In this document: positions 1 to 5,303 of the stretch, in pieces
Numbering within the stretch: the first letter of the stretch is position 1
Layout: each line of letters starts with the position of its first letter
From: Sphingomonas paucimobilis
Lineage (GTDB): Bacteria; Pseudomonadota; Alphaproteobacteria; Sphingomonadales; Sphingomonadaceae
NCBI GenBank assembly: GCA_945860425.1
Contig: CAMAQU010000113.1
Coordinates: forward strand, 1-5,932
Reading direction: 5' to 3'
DNA: 5,932 nt
Program-made: the position numbers and the translations under genes
Notes under the pieces: model-generated
Database searches by the model: none
Told to the model about the DNA's origin: nothing
Seen by the model: only the letters and a program-made list of their open reading frames with translations

Positions 1-121
1 CGCTGGTGGCATCATGGGAGCCGAGATCGGTCACCTCATGCCCCGCCTCGGTCATCCAGTCGCACAGCGCGCGCCTCAAGTCGAGCGCGGCGTGATCAGA
101 GGCAATGGCAATGCGCATCAT
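1..121 (-). CDS. rpiB: Ribose-5-phosphate isomerase B, N-terminal part (runs off the left edge)
   Basis: RpiB interconverts ribose 5-phosphate and ribulose 5-phosphate in the cytosolic non-oxidative pentose phosphate pathway. The minus strand from 121 reads MMRIAIASDHAALDLRRAL, then a second block ending GHEVTDLGSHDATS at the window edge. This is the N-terminal Rossmann-like strand-helix-strand of the RpiB/LacAB family. The SDH at residues 7-9 (counting from the second Met) matches the family's conserved phosphosugar-binding/catalytic Asp-His segment. Only 40 codons of a gene normally near 145-155 codons are present, so the active-site Cys/Thr region is not seen. Two adjacent ATG codons (119-121 and 116-118) are possible starts; homologues usually begin M(K/R)IAIASDH, which favours the second. 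A weak GCAGG lies a few bases upstream. In many alphaproteobacteria glyA and nrdR follow this gene, but that is outside the window. Confidence 0.85.
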   Translation of the reverse strand, partial: MMRIAIASDHAALDLRRALCDWMTEAGHEVTDLGSHDATS

Positions 122-206
122 GTGGCCTGCGTCCCATTGATGGAGTGACTAGAACAGCCGCCTCTAAGGGAACCGGTGGGCAATTGCCACTAGGAATTGT
201 GGTTGG

Positions 207-224
207 GTCCCCCAAGTTGGGGAC
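207..224. repeat. Small GC-rich hairpin next to the receptor terminator
   Basis: GTCCCC (207-212) and GGGGAC (219-224) form a perfect 6-bp stem around the loop CAAGTT. It sits just beyond the T-tract of the receptor terminator (227-259) and within the leader of rpiB. There is no T-run after it on either strand, so it is not itself a convincing intrinsic terminator. It may be a backup RNA-end structure or chance. Confidence 0.35.
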
Positions 225-226
225 AG

Positions 227-259
227 AAAAAAGCCCCGGTGCGACAAGCGCACCGGGGC
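227..259 (-). terminator. Rho-independent terminator of the TonB-dependent receptor gene
   Basis: A perfect 11-bp inverted repeat pairs GCCCCGGTGCG (233-243) with CGCACCGGGGC (249-259) around a 5-nt loop (244-248). On the minus strand the stem is followed directly by six T residues (complement of A227-A232), the classic intrinsic terminator layout. It begins 27 bases after the receptor stop codon (286-288), so it ends that transcript and separates it from rpiB, which therefore needs its own promoter within about 122-226. I could not pick a clear -35/-10 pair for rpiB there. Confidence 0.92.
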
Positions 260-285
260 CAGGCAACCTCCCCTTGAGGTTTCAG

Positions 286-3192
286 TTAGAACTTGAAGCC
301 GGCAGCGACACCGTAGCGGCGCGGTTCAAGCGTAAAGATGTTAGTGTAGGAACCCGAAGACTGATCGGTCAAATAAAGGCCGGTGATCGGGGAGCTATCA
401 AAGATGTTCTGAACGTAAGCGCGCATGAACCACTTATCATCCTGCCCGTTCAACTGGATCTGAGCGTTGGCTTGTGTGTAACCCTCAATCTTGTTGACGC
501 GGCCATTGAAGATGTTGCCATAGCTATCGCCCGTGTAGGTGAGGTCGGCGCGTGGAACGACCGTCATGCCGTTGTCCATCTCCACAGTGTACTGTGCGCC
601 AGCCGAGAACTTATAGTTCGGCGCCTGAGGCAACTTGTTGCCCTTGACATTAACTGGCACGCCGTTGAGCACGGTTACCCCTCCAAAGGCTGCGCCTACC
701 GCTCCGGCAGCCTGAGCTGTCAAAGCACTACAGATGCTAAAGGCGCCATTGGCATTCAGGCCGCTATTGGGACCAAAGCTTGTGGGGGCCTGCAGACCAA
801 CTCCCTGGTTAATGGTTGTCACAAAGCCGTTCACGCCCGCCGCGCTGCCCGACTTGGAAACAGCCACGCAGTTTGCTCCGTTGGTGATGTCTTTGATGAT
901 CACGGCGTCTGACCGGCCCGCCGATGGATCGCGCGGGTCGAACAAACGCTCACCCGAATCCCCCGCCTTTGTGTGAAGATAGCTGGCGCCGAAATTTATG
1001 GCCAGTTCGCGGGTTGGGCGGATGATGCTTTCCAGCTCCACGCCGTAAATATCGGCATCAATATTATCGTTAACCGCGGTGCGTGCAACGATGCGGCTCA
1101 GCTGCAAGCCCTTATACTTATAGTAAAAGGCTGTTGCATTTATAGTGAATTTGCCATTGGCGAACACATTCTTTGAACCAACTTCAAATGAGTCCACAGT
1201 TTCTGGTGAGAAGGAATCTGGAACAACAAAAATTGGCTGCAGCGGCGGATTGATGCCCCCCGACTTATAGCCCCGCGAATAGGAGGCATAGAGCAGATGG
1301 TCATCGCTCAGCTTCCAGTCAAGCACAGCGCGACCCGTCATTTTGTTGAACCCGACATTGCGTTGCGCGAAAGCCTGGTTGCCCGCCCTGCCTGGATCGG
1401 CGTCGTACGATGCGGAATATGGCGAGGCAAAGGCCTCTTTGGTGGCGAATGGCGCCAAGAAATTCACCAGTGTGGACCGAGCCTTAGTCGTCTTCTTATC
1501 GTTGTTATAGCGCAGACCCAAGGTCAGCTTCACGGCATCGCTAAACTCATAATAAGTTTCACCGAAGATGCCGTAGGACTTCACCGTAAAGTTATCCGTG
1601 TTGTTTCGGAAGAACGGCGTCGCAAGATATGATGGAGGGAGGCCCGCGCCCGCGGCGCCGAAGGTGCCGAGAATGCCCGAGACATAATCAATCCCGAAGC
1701 TGTTCACGAAATAGCTATTTTCCGACGACTTTGCGTCGACGTAAATACCGCCGAGTAGGAAGTTGAACTTGCCGTCAAAGTCTGAGGTGATGATACCTTC
1801 AACCGACCAGTCCTGGTTGACCTGATTAGACCGGTCGAAATCCTGAGGTGTCGCCGAGCACAATTTGTGCCCACCATACGACCCTGTGCCCGTAAACTCG
1901 GCGAGAGACGTACAAAGATTACCTGCCGGGCCAGTGGGTGTCAGGGCATCATAAATGGGCTTCAGCAAAGGCACGAGCGCGGCGCCGCCAGCACCGGCAG
2001 CGAGACCAGCAAGAGTTGTCAGGCCCGGCGTCATGACGGCACGGTTTTGAACCGAGAGGTTGTAGTCCTGCGACGAGTCGACCGAAGCTTTGTGGTAGAA
2101 GCCAGTTAACTGGACGTTAAATGCGCCCAGTTCTTGATTGATACGCGCCTGATATTGCTGCTCCGACGTGAAATAGGTCGGCATGAAGTCCGTGTTGACC
2201 GTGCGCGGATCAGCTGGGTTCACAACGCCCGCGTAGACGTCCGGGCCATAAAGGCTGCCCAGGCCGAGGGTCGGTACTGGGATCTTGTTAATAGTGAGAA
2301 ACTCTCGCGAAGTCAGCGTTCCAACAAAGGTCGAGTTAGCGTTCGTGGTGCCATATTCACGCCCATTGGGCAGACAGCCCAGCACGCCAGTGGGGTCGCG
2401 CTGACACATTTGCTTTTGAATGCGCATACGGTTGTCATCTTCACGGAAATAGTAGCCCATGAGATCAATCGTCGTGCTGTCGGTCGGCTCCCAGCGCACT
2501 GACCCGCGGACGGCATACATATCGCGGTTATCCATTTTCTTGCCGTCGAAGAGGTTGGTCGTGTAGCCATCACGCTTCAAGTAGAAGCCAGAAACGCGCG
2601 CGCCCAGCGTGTCGGAGATCGGCACGTTGATCATGCCCTTCGCCTTGACCGAATTGAAATTGCCATATTCAATTTCGCCAGATCCCTTGAACGCCGTCAG
2701 ATCTGGACGAACCGGGATAAAGTTAACCACGCCCGAGGTGGCGTTGCGGCCGAACAGCGTGCCTTGCGGACCGCGCAGAACTTCGACGCGCTCAAGATCA
2801 AAATATTCGGTTTCGAACAGGCGCGTCGCGAGGAGCGGCGTACCGTCCAAGTGAATGGCGGTTGCAGAGTCGCAGGCCACGCCGACGCAAAGGTCACCAA
2901 TGCCGCGGATTGTGAAGCTCGAACCGGTGAAATTGCCTTTTGTGAAGGTCACGTTCGGCAGGGTGAGCTGAAGATCACTGGCGTTCTTGATCTGTTGCTT
3001 CTCAAGGGCTTCGGCCGAGAAAGCAGAGACGGCGATTGGCACTTCTTGCAGGCTCTGTGCCTGACGCTGTGCGGTGACGATGATTTCATCTGCGCCAATG
3101 TCTGACGAATCGGCTTGGGCCGACTGCGCCAAGGCAGGCGACGCGATCAGCATCGCAAGTGCAGAAACACCGGTGACGTAAACTTGCTTCAT
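286..3192 (-). CDS. TonB-dependent outer-membrane receptor (substrate unknown)
   Basis: This is a complete TonB-gated outer-membrane transporter of 968 residues, longer than the roughly 700-800 of simple siderophore receptors but normal for sphingomonad/caulobacterial receptors. Start chosen at 3190-3192: it has GGGAG ending 8 nt upstream and gives a clean Sec signal peptide (MKQVYVTGVSALAML, then cleavage near ASPALA|Q, residue 22). An in-frame ATG at 3205-3207 adds only five residues. A TonB box DEIIVTA lies at about residues 35-41; there is no preceding STN signalling domain, so sigma/anti-sigma control through it is unlikely. The plug spans about 48-165, with VEVLRGPQGTLFGRNATSG at 136-154. 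The rest is a 22-strand-type barrel ending in LEPRRYGVAAGFKF, with the terminal Phe recognised by BAM. All eight cysteines fall in close pairs (102/107, 263/273, 427/445, 775/821). No transport or catabolic neighbour reveals the ligand. Confidence 0.95.
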   Translation of the reverse strand: MKQVYVTGVSALAMLIASPALAQSAQADSSDIGADEIIVTAQRQAQSLQEVPIAVSAFSAEALEKQQIKNASDLQLTLPNVTFTKGNFTGSSFTIRGIGDLCVGVACDSATAIHLDGTPLLATRLFETEYFDLERVEVLRGPQGTLFGRNATSGVVNFIPVRPDLTAFKGSGEIEYGNFNSVKAKGMINVPISDTLGARVSGFYLKRDGYTTNLFDGKKMDNRDMYAVRGSVRWEPTDSTTIDLMGYYFREDDNRMRIQKQMCQRDPTGVLGCLPNGREYGTTNANSTFVGTLTSREFLTINKIPVPTLGLGSLYGPDVYAGVVNPADPRTVNTDFMPTYFTSEQQYQARINQELGAFNVQLTGFYHKASVDSSQDYNLSVQNRAVMTPGLTTLAGLAAGAGGAALVPLLKPIYDALTPTGPAGNLCTSLAEFTGTGSYGGHKLCSATPQDFDRSNQVNQDWSVEGIITSDFDGKFNFLLGGIYVDAKSSENSYFVNSFGIDYVSGILGTFGAAGAGLPPSYLATPFFRNNTDNFTVKSYGIFGETYYEFSDAVKLTLGLRYNNDKKTTKARSTLVNFLAPFATKEAFASPYSASYDADPGRAGNQAFAQRNVGFNKMTGRAVLDWKLSDDHLLYASYSRGYKSGGINPPLQPIFVVPDSFSPETVDSFEVGSKNVFANGKFTINATAFYYKYKGLQLSRIVARTAVNDNIDADIYGVELESIIRPTRELAINFGASYLHTKAGDSGERLFDPRDPSAGRSDAVIIKDITNGANCVAVSKSGSAAGVNGFVTTINQGVGLQAPTSFGPNSGLNANGAFSICSALTAQAAGAVGAAFGGVTVLNGVPVNVKGNKLPQAPNYKFSAGAQYTVEMDNGMTVVPRADLTYTGDSYGNIFNGRVNKIEGYTQANAQIQLNGQDDKWFMRAYVQNIFDSSPITGLYLTDQSSGSYTNIFTLEPRRYGVAAGFKF

Positions 3193-3241
3193 TACCCCAT
3201 CTCCCATTTGGTGCCGGATTTACCGGCTCTATCGCGCTCAA

Positions 3242-3280
3242 GACGCGTATTGGCGCCATCCTGCGACGCGATTTGGCGTC
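3242..3280. repeat. Two 16-bp operator-like direct repeats over the receptor promoter
   Basis: GACGCGTATTGGCGCC (3242-3257) and GACGCGATTTGGCGTC (3265-3280) match at 13 of 16 positions and are offset by 23 bp, about two helical turns. The second is itself a dyad, GACGC-N6-GCGTC, with perfect 5-bp arms; the first keeps four of five arm bases and ends in the palindrome TGGCGCCA (3251-3258). The second copy fits inside the spacer of the predicted receptor promoter, and the first covers its expected start point. That is the geometry of a repressor operator pair. The cognate regulator is not identifiable in the window. Confidence 0.5.
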
Positions 3281-3286
3281 CGTCAA
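3258..3286 (-). promoter_or_regulatory. Predicted sigma-70-type promoter of the receptor gene
   Basis: On the minus strand TTGACG (complement of 3281-3286) matches the -35 consensus at five of six bases. A 17-nt spacer separates it from CAGGAT (complement of 3258-3263), a weak -10 that keeps the important A2 and T6. Transcription would start near 3251 and give a leader of about 58 nt before the ATG at 3192. The weak -10 is typical of alphaproteobacterial promoters. A tandem CAAATCT(T/G)G pair (3292-3309) lies immediately upstream of the -35. Confidence 0.45.
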
Positions 3287-3345
3287 TGGCTCAAATCTTG
3301 CAAATCTGGCGGGAGGGGCCTTTTAGGTGGATGCGCAGGGTGAGT

Positions 3346-3370
3346 TTTTCCCGAAAGACGTAAGGGAAAA
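3346..3370. repeat. Inverted repeat TTTTCCC-N11-GGGAAAA in the divergent region
   Basis: TTTTCCC (3346-3352) and GGGAAAA (3364-3370) are perfect 7-bp arms separated by 11 bp, so arm centres are about 18 bp apart. It lies in the middle of the receptor/folE intergenic region, upstream of both predicted transcription units' start regions. No T-run follows on either strand to make it a terminator. It could be a binding site for a dimeric regulator; no regulator is assigned. Confidence 0.35.
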
Positions 3371-3419
3371 GGATGATTTCCGCTGTGTGTTGCGTTTCTG
3401 CACCATATTTGAATCATTT

Positions 3420-3485
3420 GCCTTAGTGCCGATCTTAAGTCGGTATGGGCATGAGAAGCCAAGCGGCCTATAGGATGTCGTTGAT
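3420..3485 (+). promoter_or_regulatory. folE leader with candidate THF-II (folE-motif) riboswitch masking the ribosome site
   Basis: The leader can form a hairpin GTGCCGA (3426-3432) with TCGGTAT (3440-3446), a 7-bp stem including two G-U pairs and a 7-nt loop. An enclosing helix can pair CCTTAG (3421-3426) with CTATAGG (3468-3474), leaving one bulged T (3471); the two helices share base 3426 at most. The enclosing helix includes the AGG of the folE ribosome site AGGA (3472-3475), so closing it would hide the site. The purine-rich joining segment 3446-3467 also allows GCC-AAGC-GGC (3458-3467). A tetrahydrofolate-sensing class, THF-II, is known from folE leaders of Alphaproteobacteria as a two-helix RNA next to the ribosome site. 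Position and architecture fit; I could not align to the consensus, so the class assignment is inference. Confidence 0.5.
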
Positions 3486-4067
3486 ATGACCGAAGATAAC
3501 AAACCTGCCGTCCCCCAAGACGTTGCCGACGCAATCCGAACGCTCATCAACTGGGCGGGCGACGACCCCAATCGCGAAGGCCTGATCGATACGCCCAAGC
3601 GCGTCGCGCGGGCGTGGAAGGAATATTGCGCGGGCTATGCCGAAGACCCGGGCCTGCATTTGTCGCGCACCTTTGAAGAAGTGGGCGGCTATGATGAGGT
3701 TGTCTTGCTGAAAGACATTCCGTTTCAGTCGCATTGCGAACATCACATGGCGCCGATTGTCGGCAAGGCCTCCATCGCCTATCTTCCCAAAAACCGCGTT
3801 GTCGGCATTTCAAAACTGGCCCGCGTGCTGCATGGCTATGCGCAGCGGCTTCAGGTGCAAGAACGGCTGACCGCCGAAGTCGCCAAATGCATTTGGGACA
3901 ATCTCCAGCCACATGGCGTCGCTGTTGTGATTGAAGCCACGCATGGTTGCATGACCGGCCGAGGCGTGCGCACCCCGGGTGTGGGGATGACAACGAGCCG
4001 CCTGCTCGGTTGCTTTTTGGATGACGCCAGCAGCCGTCGGGAAGTCATGAGCCTGATGGGCTATTAA
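3486..4067 (+). CDS. folE: GTP cyclohydrolase I
   Basis: FolE converts GTP plus water to 7,8-dihydroneopterin triphosphate and formate, the first step of tetrahydrofolate synthesis; in many bacteria the product also feeds queuosine precursors. The protein is 193 residues, normal for the short bacterial form lacking an N-terminal extension. Zinc ligands are visible as C84 and H87 in HCEHHMAP (83-90) and C155 in THGCMTGRGV (152-161); H86 and H153 correspond to the catalytic His112 and His179 of the E. coli enzyme. The segment RTPGVGMTTSRLLGCF (162-177) and the start region DDPNREGLIDTPKRVARAW are also typical. The ATG has AGGA 10 nt upstream. It is transcribed divergently from the receptor and convergently with the MarR-like gene, so it is monocistronic. 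A zinc-dependent type IA enzyme, not the zinc-independent FolE2. Regulation may be through its structured leader. Confidence 0.97.
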   Translation: MTEDNKPAVPQDVADAIRTLINWAGDDPNREGLIDTPKRVARAWKEYCAGYAEDPGLHLSRTFEEVGGYDEVVLLKDIPFQSHCEHHMAPIVGKASIAYLPKNRVVGISKLARVLHGYAQRLQVQERLTAEVAKCIWDNLQPHGVAVVIEATHGCMTGRGVRTPGVGMTTSRLLGCFLDDASSRREVMSLMGY

Positions 4068-4082
4068 AGCCCAGGCGCTTTA
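4065..4082. terminator. Hairpin shared by the two convergent stop codons (weak bidirectional terminator)
   Basis: TAAAGC (4065-4070) and GCTTTA (4077-4082) form a 6-bp stem around a CCAGGC loop. The left arm contains the folE stop TAA (4065-4067) and the right arm contains the complement of the MarR-like gene's stop (4080-4082), so the whole convergent junction is one stem-loop. It is symmetric and could act on both transcripts, but it lacks a strong T-tract, so termination may be inefficient or factor-dependent. Confidence 0.4.
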
Positions 4083-4532
4083 ACGATCTGGCAGATTATC
4101 GAGCGTCCGGCGAATATCCTGCAGCACACGCAGGCTGATCTGGAGATCGTCCAAATCTATGCCTTCCAAAAGCTGTTCGACCTCTGGGCCGATTTCGGCC
4201 AGTGCCTGACCGTGCATTTCGCGGCCCGCATCGGTGATCTCAACCCAAATCTCCTGATCGGACGGGGCGGACGCCAATAGCCCGCGCGCGACCAAAGACG
4301 CCACTTTTTCAGCCATATAATCTTCGCTGTCCTGAAACACCCAGGCCAGAACAGAGAGTTTCTCGCGGGATTTTCCGCCGCGGATGAAATGGGTCAAAAT
4401 TCCGAATTGTCCGGTCGTCATGCCCGCAGGCGCGGATTGGTCATATCGGTTGCGCAACAAATGTTCGACAATGGCAATCTCTGTAAAGAGATCGAGCACT
4501 GTCCGCTCATCACGGGATCGGCTGATCGGCAT
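4080..4532 (-). CDS. MarR-family winged-helix regulator (divergent recognition helix)
   Basis: A 150-residue cytosolic protein with the MarR layout: N-terminal dimerisation helix (about 10-30, ERTVLDLFTEIAIVEHLL), helix GMTTGQFGILTHFIRGG (37-53), helix-turn-helix (about 56-84), a short wing (85-98) with the family-like ending EIWVEITDAGREMHGQAL, and C-terminal dimer helices (112-145). Length is typical. The segment that should be the DNA recognition helix reads FQDSEDYMAEKVASLVARGLL; the family's usual neutral or basic residues at its start are replaced by D68, E70, D71, which is unfavourable for base contact. ATG at 4530-4532 follows AGGGTGG. It lies 54 bp downstream of the hydrolase on the same strand, so they are probably co-transcribed; a separate promoter in 4533-4586 is not clear. 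The ligand and targets are unknown. MarR membership is fairly secure; DNA binding is not. Confidence 0.82.
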   Translation of the reverse strand: MPISRSRDERTVLDLFTEIAIVEHLLRNRYDQSAPAGMTTGQFGILTHFIRGGKSREKLSVLAWVFQDSEDYMAEKVASLVARGLLASAPSDQEIWVEITDAGREMHGQALAEIGPEVEQLLEGIDLDDLQISLRVLQDIRRTLDNLPDR

Positions 4533-4573
4533 ATTCCACCCTAGGCTCTACGCAGTCACATACTCAACTTTAT

Positions 4574-4600
4574 GCCCGATCCCGGTTTAGCGGATTGGGC
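4574..4600 (-). other. Stem-loop straddling the hydrolase stop codon
   Basis: GCCCGATCC (4574-4582) pairs with GGATTGGGC (4592-4600) as a 9-bp stem (one G-U in the RNA), with a 9-nt loop (4583-4591) that contains the hydrolase stop codon (4587-4589). No T-run follows on the minus strand, so it is not a normal intrinsic terminator. It lies between hydrolase and the MarR-like gene and could attenuate or stabilise the transcript at that point. Confidence 0.4.
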
Positions 4601-5243
4601 AGGCCGGATCGAGACGATAATCAAGATAGCCGTCCACCGACCCCATGAGTTCCGTCATCTCATTTTCAAAGAAATGGTTCGCGCCCTTAATCTCATCATG
4701 ATTGATGGTGATGTGCCGCTGCGTGCGCAGCTTATCGACCAGCTTTTGCACAGCGGGCGGGGTCACGACTTCATCCGCTGTGCCCTGAATGATGATGCCC
4801 GAGGATGGGCAGGGCGCCAAAAAGCTGAAATCATACATGTTGGCGGGCGGCGCAATCGAGATGAAGCCGCGAATCTCCGGCCGACGCATCAGCAACTGCA
4901 TGCCGATAAGCGCCCCAAAGCTGTAACCAGCCACCCAGGTCTGTTGGGCTTCTGGGTGGATCGACTGCACCCAATCCAACGCGGATGCAGCATCGGACAA
5001 TTCACCAATGCCATTGTCAAACACGCCTTCGCTGCGCCCAACGCCGCGAAAATTGAAGCGCAAGGTCGCAAAACCGCGCCGCACAAAGGTTTGGTAGAGC
5101 GCCTGCGCAATCCGATTGTTCATCGTTCCGCCCGCTTTGGGGTGGGGATGCAGGATCATCGCAACAGGTGCGCGGGGGCGTGGACCAGGGTTAAAGCGGC
5201 CTTCAAGGCGGCCTTCAGGGCCGGGGAAAATAACTTCGGGCAT
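4587..5243 (-). CDS. Alpha/beta hydrolase of the COG2945 type, linked to Fe-S genes
   Basis: A 218-residue cytosolic alpha/beta-fold hydrolase. Conserved pieces in order: MPEVIFPGPEGRLEGRF at the N-terminus, LHPHPKAGGTMNN (31-43, the oxyanion-side loop), FNFRGVGRSEG (63-73), GELSDAASALDWV (80-92), nucleophile elbow G106-Y-S-F-G110 with S108, then APPANMYDFSFLAPCPSSG (131-149), acid D157 in GTADEVV, and histidine H190 in KGANHFF. The Ser-Asp-His triad is complete, so it is probably active, but the substrate is not known for this family. There is no signal peptide. The start at 5241-5243 matches the family N-terminus exactly; GAGG lies only 3 nt upstream. Its place divergent to a cysteine desulfurase agrees with the frequent association of this family with suf clusters in alphaproteobacteria (general knowledge). 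A MarR-like gene follows on the same strand. Confidence 0.9.
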   Translation of the reverse strand: MPEVIFPGPEGRLEGRFNPGPRPRAPVAMILHPHPKAGGTMNNRIAQALYQTFVRRGFATLRFNFRGVGRSEGVFDNGIGELSDAASALDWVQSIHPEAQQTWVAGYSFGALIGMQLLMRRPEIRGFISIAPPANMYDFSFLAPCPSSGIIIQGTADEVVTPPAVQKLVDKLRTQRHITINHDEIKGANHFFENEMTELMGSVDGYLDYRLDPACPIR

Positions 5244-5295
5244 GGGCCTCGGACAGAAAAATCGTCAATGGGAACAGCGCAATACTTTGCGCCAT
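5215..5295 (-). CDS. Possible 26-codon upstream ORF overlapping the hydrolase start
   Basis: On the minus strand an ATG at 5293-5295 preceded by AGGGAG with a 5-nt gap opens a reading frame MAQSIALFPLTIFLSEAHA followed by RSYFPRP and a TGA at 5215-5217. It crosses the hydrolase start (5243) in another frame and ends 27 bases inside that gene. The ribosome site is better than that of the hydrolase itself. It could be a leader peptide or coupling device, or chance. One conflict: if the TATATA at 5306-5311 is the -10, the transcript starts near 5299 and most of the AGGGAG would not be transcribed. Confidence 0.25.
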   Translation of the reverse strand: MAQSIALFPLTIFLSEAHARSYFPRP

Positions 5296-5303
5296 GAGCT
5301 CTC

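Noticed and set aside
145..912. Long plus-strand open frame (255 codons) opposite the receptor C-terminus and its terminator
   Set aside because: It reads through the terminator hairpin and antisense to a clearly conserved beta-barrel. It has no recognisable domain or good ribosome site. Antisense shadow.
2106..2120. TTAACTGGACGTTAA, a perfect TTAA-N7-TTAA CtrA-type box, overlapping the 12-bp palindrome CCAGTTAACTGG (2102-2113)
   Set aside because: It lies deep inside the receptor coding sequence with no gene start nearby, and the bases are explained by ordinary codons. Probably chance.
3193..3207. Alternative receptor start at ATG 3205-3207 (adds MGDGV)
   Set aside because: The ATG at 3190-3192 has the better-placed GGGAG site and gives a standard signal peptide beginning M-K.
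3213..3227. Inverted repeat GCCGG-ATTTA-CCGGC in the receptor 5' leader
   Set aside because: Only a 5-bp stem; it could be a small leader hairpin, but nothing else supports a function.
3385..3412. folE promoter from TTGCGT (3390-3395) with CATATT (3404-3409) or ATCATT (3413-3418)
   Set aside because: The better -10 (CATATT) is only 8 nt from the -35, and the correctly spaced hexamer is a poor -10. Not strong enough to list as a feature.
3547..3993. Minus-strand open frame of 148 codons opposite folE
   Set aside because: Arg/His/Cys-rich composition typical of an antisense frame of a GC-rich gene; folE is certain on the other strand.
4572..5297. Plus-strand open frame of 241 codons opposite the hydrolase
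   Set aside because: It is antisense to a protein with a full catalytic triad and family-specific motifs, and shows no family features of its own.
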